Positions 13,601 through 25,545 of a stretch of 64,000 nt of DNA are shown one piece after another. Both the position numbers and the translations under genes were made by a program. Under the pieces are notes generated by a model. That model had not been told where the DNA came from. It ran no database searches and was given only the letters and a program-made list of their open reading frames with translations. Position 1 is the stretch's first letter. The number at the start of each line of letters is the position of its first letter. The DNA comes from Anseranas semipalmata (Eukaryota; Chordata; Aves; Anseriformes; Anseranatidae): positions 566,145-630,144 of the forward strand of contig VXAA01001412.1 in assembly GCA_013399115.1 (NCBI GenBank), read 5' to 3'.

Positions 13601-15122
13601 AAAAATAAATGCAATGCTTTCCTGATAACTGTGGAGAACTCTCAAAGCCAATATAGAGAGTTAATAATGTAGCCAATACAAGAGTTAATAATATAGGGTA
13701 AAATTCAGCCTTTATATAAGTTTATGTAAAACCAAAGAGGTATGATATGCTTACATCTACTGAATTTGGCATAAAGGTAGGAATTGGGGAATATTTTTAG
13801 AGAGAGACTTTCATCTCTGCTCATCCAAAGTAGTTGTCTTTGCTTTCAAGGTTTATTTGAAGTAGTCGGATGACTCCTTTGCAGCAGGGAAGCTGTTTGC
13901 ATAGTGCTGTCAGTGTCAGCCCTTTCTTGCTATCTATGTCTCCTGGAAGTGAGGCTCATGCGAGAGTAGAAGGAGAGGAGAACAGGCTGCATTGTACACA
14001 GAACTTTTGCCTTGGTTAGCTGGATAAATTTTTCTGGTGTTTTTATGTTGAAGAAACATATTGTAAGGGGGAAAGCAAAGCTATAGTACTCTGGAAATAA
14101 TGGACTTAACTGTCAGGGTATGATTTTAATTCAGCAACCCTGAGACTTGTGTGATCCTTTCTTGTTAGCACATAACTTTGTTGCTTATAGGTCTCCTGAT
14201 CAACAGAAAGCTAAAGATAAGGATCATGTATTTTTTGCATGAAAAAGAGTACTGTAAGAGTTTGATGAACAGACGCTTTTATAATAAAACTCTTCTGTCT
14301 TATTGAAACTGTAGATTGTTAGCTATTATAACACACTGAGCAGTTTTCCTTTCAGTATTATTACACGGTGACTTAACTATGATGAAGCATTAGAAAAGAT
14401 TGAATTATTTTAATTTTACTTTTTCACTAGGTCTGAAGCCATTGTGTTTTATTTTGAGGTAAATTATCCTATTTATCTTGTATGCATAAATACCCTTATG
14501 AATAATGCAAGAAGCTGGGATGGTAAAAGTAAAAAATTACAGACCTGTCCTTAAAGGACTGGATTAACATCCTCCGAGAGCTTATTCAAAACCAACTGGT
14601 GCCTTTATTATATAATACAAAAATGTGCCACTTTTGAGCTTTTGCAAAGCCATTATAGTGGAGTGTTGCCAGATCCATTAACAATTCCGTACTAATGACA
14701 GTTAAATAACTGAGTTGGGCTAAAAGCAGGCAATGGAACAGGATCTCCTTTTACATGGATGTTGTAAGAAAGATTAAATAAAAAGACCTGCAAAAATAGT
14801 TCTACGGGGGGTAAGAGCAGCAATGTCTGATGTTGAGTTGCAACTAGAAAAGAAAAATACTACACTTAATGTAAAGGTAGAGCAGATACTTAGCTGAAGA
14901 CTAGAGAGGCCAATTAGGGATATGGGAAATTTTCAGTTCCCAAGGAAATATTAAATTGGTTGTTTCTCACAGATACTCTATTTGTTTTGGACTATATAGT
15001 TATTAACACAGATATTTAGAAAGCCCAGACAAATTAGTGAGTCAGTGAATGTGTTTTCAGTGACATCTGTGAGCGTGGCTTAGCCATACGGGATGACAAG
15101 GTGAAGATGTGCACGTAAAGAC

Positions 15123-15178
15123 CCAGGCTCTGCCATCCACGGCAGGATGCCGCGATGCTGTGAGAAGGCAGAGCCTGG
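15123..15178. repeat. 12-bp inverted repeat with 32-base spacer
   Basis: CCAGGCTCTGCC at 15123-15134 is the exact reverse complement of GGCAGAGCCTGG at 15167-15178. A GC-rich stem could form in RNA or DNA. The surrounding ~200 bases are GC-richer than the rest of the intron. No known RNA family is recognised. Confidence 0.6.
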
Positions 15179-18100
15179 AGCCCTGGCAGCCATGTGCTCG
15201 CTCTGCTGCCAAGAGCAGGCAAGACCTAAGACATGGGAACACAGTCAAAAAGTGTTCGACTGTTGTTTCTTCTGGCCTGTGTCATTACAGGGTTTCTGGA
15301 TAGGTTTTTCTGTGCTCCTTGAAGTTTGGTTATAATTTTTGTACTGTTTTCATTCCCGTGTCAGAGGTACACACTTTGATTTCAGCTTGACATTATGTTA
15401 TGAAAAAAGTAGCACATATGCTGGTACGTGTCCGCACACAACACACACACATAAATTGTGCATATATAGTTCAAATTCCCTAGCAAAACCCCAAACCAGA
15501 CTTTAATAGGAAGATATCTGTCCTAAGACAAGTATGCAAAATATAGTGCTAGCATCTGAAGATGGAAAAGCAAAGATAAAGAAAGGTGGATTGATTCAAA
15601 CTCCCTGATCTGACTATTATGTGTAGCAACATCTTCCTATATAGAAAGATTACTCAAAAAAGTGTTATCAAAAGCCATGGTACGTCAAGACGGAAATGAT
15701 CTATTAGCTGAACTAGGTCGTGTCACGGTATATGACGTGCCATTTTATAGAGCTGTTGTTTGCAGTTTGCTCTTTGTATTATGAGCATCTTAAATCATTC
15801 TGAAGTTTCTAAAACAAATCCATATTTTCCTATACCTGCAGAGATATGTTTATCAATATGCTACAAATAATGCACTGTGTCCCAGGAGATGCTTACAGAC
15901 CTATTCATAATATTTTCTTCCCTTTTATTCTTTATGGACATCGTTTTAAGCATGGGAATAAGAACCTGCAATGTATTAGACAAATAGAAAAGCCCCTCAT
16001 GTTTTTTTTTTCCTGTTTATGCTGCTCTTCCTGCATATTGTACTGTATGGTGCTGTTAAAGACACGGTGCCAAAGGAATGCTAACTTGCTGCAGAAGCAG
16101 AGGGTTGCTTCCCCGTTCTCCTCCCCACAGCAACAGCCCAGCCTGTCCCCCGCGTGCACACGTGCACGCTCACGCCGTGCAGGGGAAGGCTGGGCCAGGG
16201 AGCAGGGAGAGATGCTGAGTTTCACCTGAGGGGGAGGAGCAGGGAACCACCTGTAAGCTGGAAATGGCTCTGGGAGAGGAGACGGAGCTTGAAGGATTTA
16301 TTTTATGGAAGCTGTTTCTGCATCAGCAGTGGCTTTCATGGCAGGTGTTCCCAAACCAACCAGCGCTGCGCCTCCTCTTCCCTTGCTTTCCGTCCCTGGC
16401 ATGGGTAAGGCACTGCTGGTGTAACTCTACTGGTTTAAGGAGATCAAGGAATAAGGGAAGAACTGATACAACTGAAAGCGTGACACTTTTTTCCAGCTAT
16501 GCCAGTTTAAGAAATTGTTTTGTGTCTCCCTAAAAATCAGTGGACAAAAGCTATTGACAAATGCAGTGCTGCCGTAAGAAAGTCATGTAGTCTTGAAATA
16601 GTTCTATGTATTATTTTACTTTTTTGATGTAATCTACAGAGATTCAAACACTGATGTTCTTCCATTAAGCAAACTGCTGGTCAGCTTTGGTATCCTGGCA
16701 GACAGGCTTTCTGAAAAGTAATTTACCAGTCAATTAATATCCTATACCATGAGTCTAAATCAAATGCACTTTCAAAAGGGGCTCAACTTCAGAAATGAAC
16801 TTTAGAAAAACTCCATTGATTTTGTAAATTAAGAAATGTGAAATGGAATATAAGGAGGCCTAGTATAGGACTGACCCATGGAAGCAATCTTGGAATGGGA
16901 GCGTTCTCAGATTCAACACGGGGGAAGAAAAGAAAGCGGGAAGGATTCATTTGCAATTGACCTGCAATAGCAAAGTCGTTCGCTTTCCAAATAGGATTAA
17001 ACTTGTTCCATCAGCCATGACATGTGAAAAGATCATGGTTATAAATTCCATTTGCTGTAATGAATTGAAAGTGTCTGAGTTTGCAAGCAGCACTCATCAC
17101 TGATGGACAGCTAGATTTGTGCAGTGTTTTAACACTAAAATTAGCTTCTACAGAGTAAAAAGTACAGAAGAGGTGGCAGCAATGACAGATTTTAAAGCGT
17201 AAAAAATCGACTTTATTGTTAGATGGGAGCTGAATAAAGCTACAAATAAATAGCATTTGTAACCCTGTTATACAGATAACTTGCTTCATTCGTGAGGAAA
17301 TGTGAACACAGAACTGAAAAAAAGGCTTTTGTTTAGGTTTCTTAGGCATATTTCAACAAGAATAACCATTGTTACTTAAATGAGGAAAAACTGAACTTTT
17401 CTATGGTATCATTACAAGATGTTAAAAAAAATGGGATTGTATCAAAGGATACTTCATTCAAATCAATTTCCATGTATGTCAGTATGACTCCCTGCAGTCA
17501 ATGAAACCATATGGGTATATGTATTTTGTATATTGAGATAAAAACTACACGCTGTGGTTACTTAGTAACCTTAACTTAGTCTTGCATCAGGATCAGACAA
17601 CATTTGTTCTATGATGCTTGCAGAACTAAATGCAGATTGGGAATCTAATTTCACAAAATTTGTGTGTTTGGTATACACAATTTTATGAATATTTTAAGTG
17701 TGCCAATGGCCAAGAAAAAATCTCAATGGATGAAAACAGCTAATATTTGGAGGTGATTTGAGATTCTTTTTAATTGATAAAGTATCCAGCTTAAAACTTA
17801 CCAAGATTAAAAAGAAAAAAAAAAAAACAGTCTGAGCTAAATAGAGGAATCAAAATATAATAGCTTCTTAAATTACTGCGAGGTTAACGTATAATTAATT
17901 TGCTAATTTTAATTACAACCCTACAAAATGTGCTGGAAAAATGCTCAAAGGGGAGAAACAGCCAGGTGTCAGCCGTGATTAACCAAGGTTACTAGCAATT
18001 ATGAGGTCTCTATAAACCATGTTATGGAAATTTTTAAAACCCCTTTATAAAAACAGCACATTTATTGAAACTCAGCAGGGTATTCCACTTGCTGTACCTT

Positions 18101-18774
18101 TCCACTGCTACAGACCTACCGGTATGGTGTCATTTACTTCATTCTTTTCCAGCTAAATGTTTTATTGCAGCTGAAACATAGACTGCCTTTTCTTTTTGTC
18201 ACGCACTGTTATGCATGTACTAGGTATTCATTTTGATCATATAAACACAAATGATTAATTATTGTTTGCAAAGTGCCCTGAACACGTTAAGTGCCAGAGA
18301 GCTGCAAAGTACCGCAGCTGAACGCTGGGAACACATCCCGAAGAGAATGTTTTTTCTTTCCAAGGTGTCCTGGGACATGCAGTCAGTATGCAAGCAGGAA
18401 TGTTGCTGAAACTGCCTGTTCAGTTAGAAGCTGCTCTACAATGCTTTACATGGGCAGACAAATCTAACTTCTGATTTAAAACAAACAAAAAAACCACACC
18501 AACAGCACAAAGATCAAAATTTCTGTATGTTTGCTTTGCATTTTAAACAAAGCATGGTGTAAACAAATGTCTTACATGTATCAAATTCCACGATGTACTG
18601 TTCTTTTTTATTGTTGTTGTGTCAGTCATGTTTAAGTGTCTGCTGTTTGGAACGGTAATAAACCATGATCCATTAAAGGAAGACTTTAAAAAGCAAAAAC
18701 AAAAACAAAAACCTAAAGCGTTGTTGTCAAAGGAAATTAATTTCCTGGCTGGCTTGTGTTTTTCTCTGAGGCAG

Positions 18775-18915
18775 ATATTGATGAGTGTGCAGAGGGGATC
18801 ATTGAGTGTCACAACCATTCACGCTGTGTTAACCTCCCAGGGTGGTACCACTGTGAGTGCAGAAGCGGTTTCCATGACAATGGAACCTATTCTCTTTCCG
18901 GGGAGTCCTGTGTTG
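18775..18915 (+). CDS. NELL1: NELL1 coding exon: calcium-binding EGF-like module
   Basis: This 141-base exon begins after TTTTTCTCTGAGGCAG and ends before GTAAGC. It starts and ends in phase 1: the first two bases complete an Asp codon, and the last G begins the next one. It encodes a single EGF-like domain opening DIDECAEGIIEC. The segment CVNLPGWYHC fits the Asn/Asp hydroxylation pattern of calcium-binding EGF modules (C-x-N-x4-Y-x-C). Two N-glycosylation sequons are visible, NHS and NGT. Because the exon is symmetric (phase 1-1, divisible by three), skipping it would remove exactly 47 residues without a frameshift. That matches the length difference between the 810- and 763-residue human isoforms as I recall them. 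Confidence 0.96.
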
Positions 18916-20189
18916 GTAAGCAATGATCAGCATAGCGCTTTTTCTCGCGTTCTGCATGGTGTTATAAAGTGACTACTGAGACACTGTCCTGAGCAGTTGC
19001 TGTGTTTGAGGCTGAAATGAGAATGCAAGCAAGCGTGTCTGTGTTTGTCAGCATCCCCAGCCACGCAGTGTGGGTGCTAGTTTAAGACGCATCGCATTTT
19101 TGAATGGTTATTAGAGGAGGGAGGCAGTCAGAGATCCAGAGTGTGACTTACTGCGCTTTGCCATTTATCATAATAAGTTGCTTTAAAACCTGAAGTGAAA
19201 GCAGGCTATCTGGGGAGCATAATAGGCCACAAAAGGGGAAGAGTTGGTTTTCAGATTTCAGCACAGCGGTGCAAGAACACATTTGGTGTATGTCTGAATT
19301 GCTTTGATATGTTTGTTTTGCATTGTTTCATATCTTCATCATTTTATTTTTAGAATTATGCAAATAGCATAACGTACTTGATGCACTGTATTTGGAGAAT
19401 AACACCCTAAGAGCATGAAGGGAGAGGAATTTTTAAAGGGTGCAGAGGAGTTAGTCAGTTCTTTCTGTGATCAGTTGTTTCTGTGGGAGGACAAAGACTG
19501 AGGCTCCACGAGGATTTAGTGCTCATTCTTGCAATCTGGGTGCCCTTGGCTGTCCGTAAGACTTTGTGTGCCACCACGGCAAGTAAGCATTAATAAAATC
19601 ATAATGAGGTGGCAATTGTTTTACCTCTGCTTTACAATTTTTACACCTATTTACTTATTTTTGGAAGCCTTATACATAATTTCTCTATGATATTTTATTG
19701 GATGAGTTCAAAACAATTTAGAAAGCATCCCATTGTAATTACTACTGAGATATAGGTTTACTTCTCTTCATCCTATATCCTTTCTTTGGAATTCCATTTA
19801 CTTCATCTCTACTCAGTTCTATGAATTTTCTGTAAAAGCATTTTTGCTTTTCTGCTTCTTCTGTGAAAGACTTCCTTTTAACACAGTAAATCTTTTTTAT
19901 CATCCATAAGTGCAAAGGGCTCTATCTAAGATTTAAAGTATACAATTAAATTAAAAGTTAGAATATTTTTTTCATATGAATTTATAAATTTAGCTGTAAC
20001 TTGTAACAAACATTCTAATCTTTTACAGATTGCAGCTATTAGAGGTAATGGGTCCTTGGGATGAGATAGCACTGTGATTTAAAAAGGCAGAGAAAAAAAT
20101 AATTATTTTCAAAAGCAATATTTTGTTGATTCTCCAGCCAAACTATATTAGCTTCTTATATATTGTCCTAAGCTGACCAGGGAACACAA

Positions 20190-20231
20190 AATATCTCAAC
20201 AGTGAACTTGAATATCTCAACAGTGAACTTG
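20190..20231. repeat. Perfect 21-bp tandem duplication
   Basis: AATATCTCAACAGTGAACTTG occurs at 20190-20210 and again, directly adjacent and identical, at 20211-20231. It lies just before the AT-only block and may have arisen by slippage there. Confidence 0.9.
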
Positions 20232-20247
20232 ACTAGGGTAGCTGTGT

Positions 20248-20360
20248 AAAAAAATATTAATAATATTAATATTTTAATATTTATTAATATTATTATAATA
20301 TTATTAATATTAATATTAACTTAATAATAAATATTAACTTATTAATATTAACTTAATATT
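20248..20360. repeat. AT-only palindromic low-complexity block
   Basis: About 113 bases made almost wholly of A and T, built from TTAATATTAA-like palindromes and three TATTAACTTA units. It can fold on itself in many registers. The low melting temperature suggests a replication-slippage or breakage-prone spot, which is inference. Confidence 0.85.
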
Positions 20361-22387
20361 GAAAATACTTCACCAAAAGTCAAAGCAACATGAAGTAGTC
20401 TTCGAAAAGCCCTGAGGAAATTGAAGATAAAGGGCATTTGTAGCATTCCTGATGTCTACCTGTGCTGCTACCATGGCGATCTTCATCCCTTTTCAGGCTG
20501 ACCTTAGGCTTAGGTAGCTCTTTTCCAACTAAGAAAATACAAGGCTTGGGCTGGTCTCAGCGAAACACAGATGCACAGACCAGACTGTCGTTTTGAATGG
20601 CCCACAGATAGGCTTAGTTGCCGAAATAGTCAGTATTGCTGTTAAAGGGAAGGACACTTGGCTACCTCCGAGCAAAAAGGAGCCCAAAATGCTCTGTGAT
20701 CTGTGGAAACTGAAAGGATGAGTTTTGGTGCAAACAAATTGCCCTCATTTTGACCTGCACAGCACACTGGAAGTATGTAAGGTGAGGTGCTCTTCTTGCC
20801 ATATGCAAGTTGTAAACAGAATGTGAAATTAGTGAGGTTATTTTAACTAAATAGCTTTTCTGAACTATCTGCTGCAGGGTACCAGTGATGAAGAGAATTA
20901 ACCAGTTTCTTCTGTTTCATTGTACTGGTTAAGCAGTTAAAAATTAATTGAAAGACTTTGCTAAACCATATTAACAAAGAGATTTCAAACTGTGATGTTT
21001 ATTTAAACATACAGCTAAGAATTGGTTAAAATAAGAGATAATAGCACACATTCTCACTAAAACTTGATTACTTGAACGCTGACTTTCGTTATGTTACAGA
21101 GCTTATTTGCACGGTGGAGTATTTAGAGTCAAGGCCAGAGTTGTTCACTCCATTTCAGGTAAAAGAGGGTTCATCTGCCTAGCAACAGCGTTTTGGCCTG
21201 GTATATTTTACAGGCTGTTTACTGAAATCCTAGTGTGTACCTGAGCTGGATTTGGCCCATTGCACCTCAGTATGTTTTGAAACGTCTCTTTGTCCCTGAC
21301 AGACAAATCTTGGAGAAGAACAAACACGCTAAGAACATAATTAAAAAAAAAAAGTTTAAAAGAAACACAAATCAACAAGATAATAATAACATATGAAAAA
21401 TCATAAGGAAGTGGCAGGTGGTTGCTGCTGCTGGATGCATTTGTATATCTCTTGGTTAATTCCCCTTTCCCTCCGTTTATATGGAGGTGGTCTTGGTGCT
21501 GAGTCATTGCTTGCAGGTCTCTGCAGTGCTTGCAGAACGTTTTAAAATATATATATGTATTTGGGTAGTGTCATGCTACCTCAGGGCTTCTAAAAGCTTT
21601 TACCTCCTTGCCTATAAGAGCAGAGCTTGTCACCTGGCAAGGGACAAATTAGTAAATCAGTGGATGTGGTGGGGAAGGTCATAATATTGTACTAGAGCTT
21701 GGGCAATAAGGATGGATGACTTAGCCAGGGTGCTTCAAGCTTCAGAATATTCTTTATTGCTCTAAATATCAACCATAGACAGTTTTGAGAAGGGAATATA
21801 TTTCCACAGCCACACATTTATAAAAGATGTCAGCTTCATGAAGAGATGGTGAGCGGGCTCAAATTAAGAGAATGTAATTTAATTACCAGCAGTAGCATTT
21901 TTATGAGGCACTGGCCTTTCATAATATGTTATTAAGAATACTGCTTACAGACAAAAGGCAATTGCTATAACTAAGTTGCTACTAAAGTTTCCTTGGCAAT
22001 TAAAATACGTAGGCTATAGTTGCTGGGTTTTTCTTCTCTTTTTTTTCCCCCTTTTTTTTTTCTTAATAGGAATTTTGCTACACTTTAAGGTAAACAAACA
22101 AAAATGCTTTATAGAGAACTCTGACTTGTCATATGATACGTGTCCCAGTATCAACACCTATTCAGTGATACCATGTAAGCAACTGGCATACATTGCTGCT
22201 TCCCTGCACTAAGTGACTGTTGCCAGATAATGCTACCACATAAGGTAATTATCCTCACCATTGAATTTTCACTGACAACCTTGAGATTATCAGAACCAAA
22301 AGAAGGGGAAAACTGGCAAAGAAAATGCTGTCTTACGAGAAGTAAGAGAGCGTGCCACAAAGCTCTCTCCTATCTGCAGCAGAAAAA

Positions 22388-22601
22388 TCACAGAATCACA
22401 GAATCGTTCAGGTTGGAAGAGACCTCCAAGATCACCTAGTCCAACCTCTGACCTAACTCTAACAAGGCCCACACTAAACCATATCTCTAAGCTCAACATC
22501 TAAACGTCTTTTAAAGACCTCCAGGGATGGTGACTCAACCACTTCCCTGGGCAGCCCATTCCAATGCCTAACTACCCTTTCGGTAAAGAAGTTTTTCCTA
22601 A
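22388..22601 (-). mobile_element. CR1 LINE 3' tail, antisense, severely 5' truncated
   Basis: Read on the minus strand, the last ~214 bases of a CR1 element end in tandem ATTCTGTG-like octamers, the known 3' terminus of avian CR1. Typical pieces on the plus strand are ATCACAGAATCACAGAATCG, GGTTGGAAGAGACCTCCAAG and CACTTCCCTGGGCAGCCCATT. The element stops abruptly near 22601, so it has no coding part. It is better preserved than the copy near 4.4 kb and so probably younger. Flanking target-site duplications are not obvious, as usual for CR1. Confidence 0.95.
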
Positions 22602-22714
22602 TAAAAATAAAAGCAAATTAAAGTAAATTATACATTTTAATCTCAATCTCTCTTTAAGTGAAATGCTTCTGGTCTGTAAAGAGCTGTTCAGGCCCTGGAG
22701 TGCTGAATTCCTGA

Positions 22715-22760
22715 TTCCTTTTCTTTCTTTCTTTCCTTTTTTTTTTTTTTTTTTTTCCTT
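22715..22760. repeat. Pyrimidine tract with T20
   Basis: An unbroken C/T run made of TTTC units followed by T20 at 22737-22756. It lies about 115 bases after the CR1 tail. It resembles a strong polypyrimidine tract, but no coding exon follows it. Confidence 0.85.
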
Positions 22761-25483
22761 AAGATTGTTTCTGTTTCAGAGTCTCTGTGCTGTGACTTGC
22801 AAGTACAGAAGGAACAACAGCGAAGATAGCAGTCCCTCTCAGTTGTTGGTTATCTTTTTCTTTTCTTTAAGAATCAGTGCAACCTTTGTAGGGAAGCTTA
22901 ACATGGATCCTCCTCCCACCAAAAAAACACAGCACTCATCATGTTTATCATCCTGAAAGGTTGCATAGCTAGACCTCACTGCAGGGTTAGAGTAGCTGTT
23001 GTGGGGAAATGAAATCTGGAAAACAGTAGGACTCAGCAGCTTGGGAGAGAAAACTCTGTGTGTGTTAGTCTCCCACAAAAGTTGGGTGCAGCAATGCTTC
23101 AGTGTCAAGTTTGAATGGGTTTAAAATCAGTTCCTGAAGCTTTAATATACTACGTAGTATGCTGCAGTGTTCTCTGTTTCCTAGATTTGGAAGTAATGGA
23201 AAAGCAGTTTTGCTCTTTGTTTATTGTGCCTCCTTTCTCTGTCAAACAAAAGGCAAGACCCATCCTTCAAAAATCTTCCTATATGCCTAAGAATTGCTTT
23301 TCTGTCATTAGAGAAGTGGTATGTAGACAGGTTTATATATGGTACAGAATATCCAAGAGCAGCTCTAGAATCTGCTGCTTTACAACTTTATTCTGCTCAT
23401 AGAATTTAGTAAAGCTCATAATGTCAGTCTCTATCTGTGGATTTTGTGCTGCAAAATGAAAATAATCTCTTGCTTACTTTCCATTTAGTAAATTCTGATT
23501 CTTGTGTTCTATGAGTTTCATGTCTTCAAGGTAATTGTGCTTAGTCATTTCTATATTTCTAGATAGCATTAGTAAATCATATATTCTGAATCTAATTTAC
23601 TGTACAATGTTCTTCAGTACATCATTATGTCTCTATAGAATATAAGTACTATCATAAAATATTTTCTAACTAAAAAATGAATCTGTTTAGCGATTTTTCA
23701 AAGATGAGTCCAAATCACTTTGTCTGATTTAAAAGGAAGGCAAATACATTATTTTGTGACAAATTGCATGTGAAAAATGATTTGTCAAAACAGTGTTTAG
23801 TTAACTTGTACACACATTAGTTTGGGAGCTGAGCATACATTTTTCACATAACATTATACTGTAATGGTTTAATGTACCATAACAGTTAATATTAGCACAT
23901 TAGTAGGGTTCTTCTGCAACAGCTTATCATGATATTACAGAGCACCATGCTGCATGACGTGCTTGCACACATTTATTAAGGTGCTGTAGAAAAGTCACAC
24001 CATTAAAACCTGAATAGCCTGGAAAACGAAGAAAAGAAGTAGCTGGGGATTGGTTTAAAATTTCACTGAAACCAAGTTAATGAACTTGTGTTGATATGTA
24101 CAGTCATGCTTGTCTTCCACCCCATTCAAGTACAGTGGCTATGGGACCTCTCACAATATCTGAAGCAAATTACTTCTCATTACAGCCAAAAAGGATGGAA
24201 AAGGAAATTGCATCTCAGGGGATTATTCTATTCCATTTTGAATCTGCTTTCTTGTCTGCCCATGTTACCAAGCTATATTTATGTACTTCAAAAGCATATT
24301 AGGAAATGAGCATGTCTTGGGTGGCTTGTTTTCTTTCTTTTCCCATCCCCAAAATGGGACTAGTTGCATTGCAGCTAAAATACATATCAGGTACTTTTTG
24401 CCGTACACTTGTTTAGAGAAGCACAGATTGAAAATATTTGAAGAGTGAAGATCTTGATCAATTTTATGATAGTCCTGTGCAATGTTTGAGGTGGCATGTC
24501 TCGGCGACAATCGCTTTGTTGCTGGTGATATATTGTTGTTATAAAATAGCAGAAGGCTAGCTTTACAAAGAAGTTTCTGATTATGGTCACTTCTGCTCTG
24601 TTCTCGCTCTGTTCTCACCACTCTATTCTGTCTTGGAAAGAAACTGTGTTGAGGGGAGAAGTAAAGCTCTGACACTTTTACTTGAGTTAATTTGTAGTTT
24701 ATGCCACAGATTATCTCAGTATAACGACTAATCTTGCAAAGTCATACTCCAGGTAAGGAGAGGAAAATGAGATTGTTTTCACAGGCTGACAGGCTATATG
24801 GAAGAACTAATTCCCCCCAAAGTCAAGAAAGGCATCCTCTTCTTGTGTTATATATAGGGGAAAACTATGGAGTCTCTAAGCTATTTTGTGTATATACTTG
24901 TCCATTGTTCTTAAAAGTTGCTTAGTTTTATAGCTGAATATTTCATCTTCTGCCAAGTGTTATAATGGGCAACAAGGTTTGTGTACAGTTTTGCCTTGTC
25001 CTTCATTAGATGTTACAGTTTTGGGCCAACATCTTCTGAGAGCAGTTGTGGGAAAGCAAATGAAACCTGATGGGAGTGTGGGGAATTTGAGCTGAGCAAG
25101 GATTTGAATAACATAAATATAATCTATATGCAAGAGCCTTATCATACGATTTTCATATTCATTAGAAGATTGTTTTGGACATGTTCAGAATTTTAAACTA
25201 TGCTAATTTTTCAACAGCTAAGCAGACACATTGATTCCAATTGTTACGAGAAATTTCACAGTAAATATAAGTATTTTCTTCTATGTTTTGCACAGCCATC
25301 TACGTGCTCATCTCATGTCAATATGAGCAATTCCATGTGATCTCCATTAAGCTAAAATACTAAGCTTACTGGGAGCTAAAAATATGTGAGCATTTGTCTC
25401 TTTTTTTATCCTGGCTGTGTTTTTTTTTCGTTTTCTTCTTTTTTCTTAAAGGTGAAAGGGACAGAAATATATCAAGTTTATAA

Positions 25484-25545
25484 CGTAATATATAGCATAT
25501 ATATATAAATATGTAAAATATAAATTATATTTATAACTTATTTTC
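25484..25545. repeat. AT-rich dinucleotide-like stretch
   Basis: A TATATA-rich segment with TAAATATGTAAAATATAAATTAT character inside intronic DNA. It is low complexity, with no gene or motif recognised. Confidence 0.6.

Larger units (their letters stand above)
1..18774 (+). other. NELL1: NELL1 intron upstream of the first resolved exon
   Basis: This stretch is AT-rich and has stops in all frames. I looked for the preceding NELL1 exon, which should encode a cysteine-rich EGF module ending in a split Asp codon, and did not find one. It is therefore read as the 3' portion of a long intron, as expected for a gene with very large introns. It contains a CR1 fragment (about 4440-4950), homopolymers such as T15 at 3204-3218, A15 at 3320-3334 and A15 at 6600-6614, a (TATC)-rich tract near 7597-7626, and two antisense exon-like ORFs listed separately. 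The acceptor at its end is preceded by a pyrimidine-rich run and a (CAAAAA)n patch near 18693-18712. Confidence 0.75.

Noticed and set aside
18619..18972. 117-codon plus-strand ORF over the first resolved NELL1 exon
   Set aside because: It reads the exon in the wrong frame; the correct frame gives a canonical calcium-binding EGF module.
22663..22956. 97-codon ORF with a Phe-rich stretch
   Set aside because: The Phe run is just the T20 tract translated.
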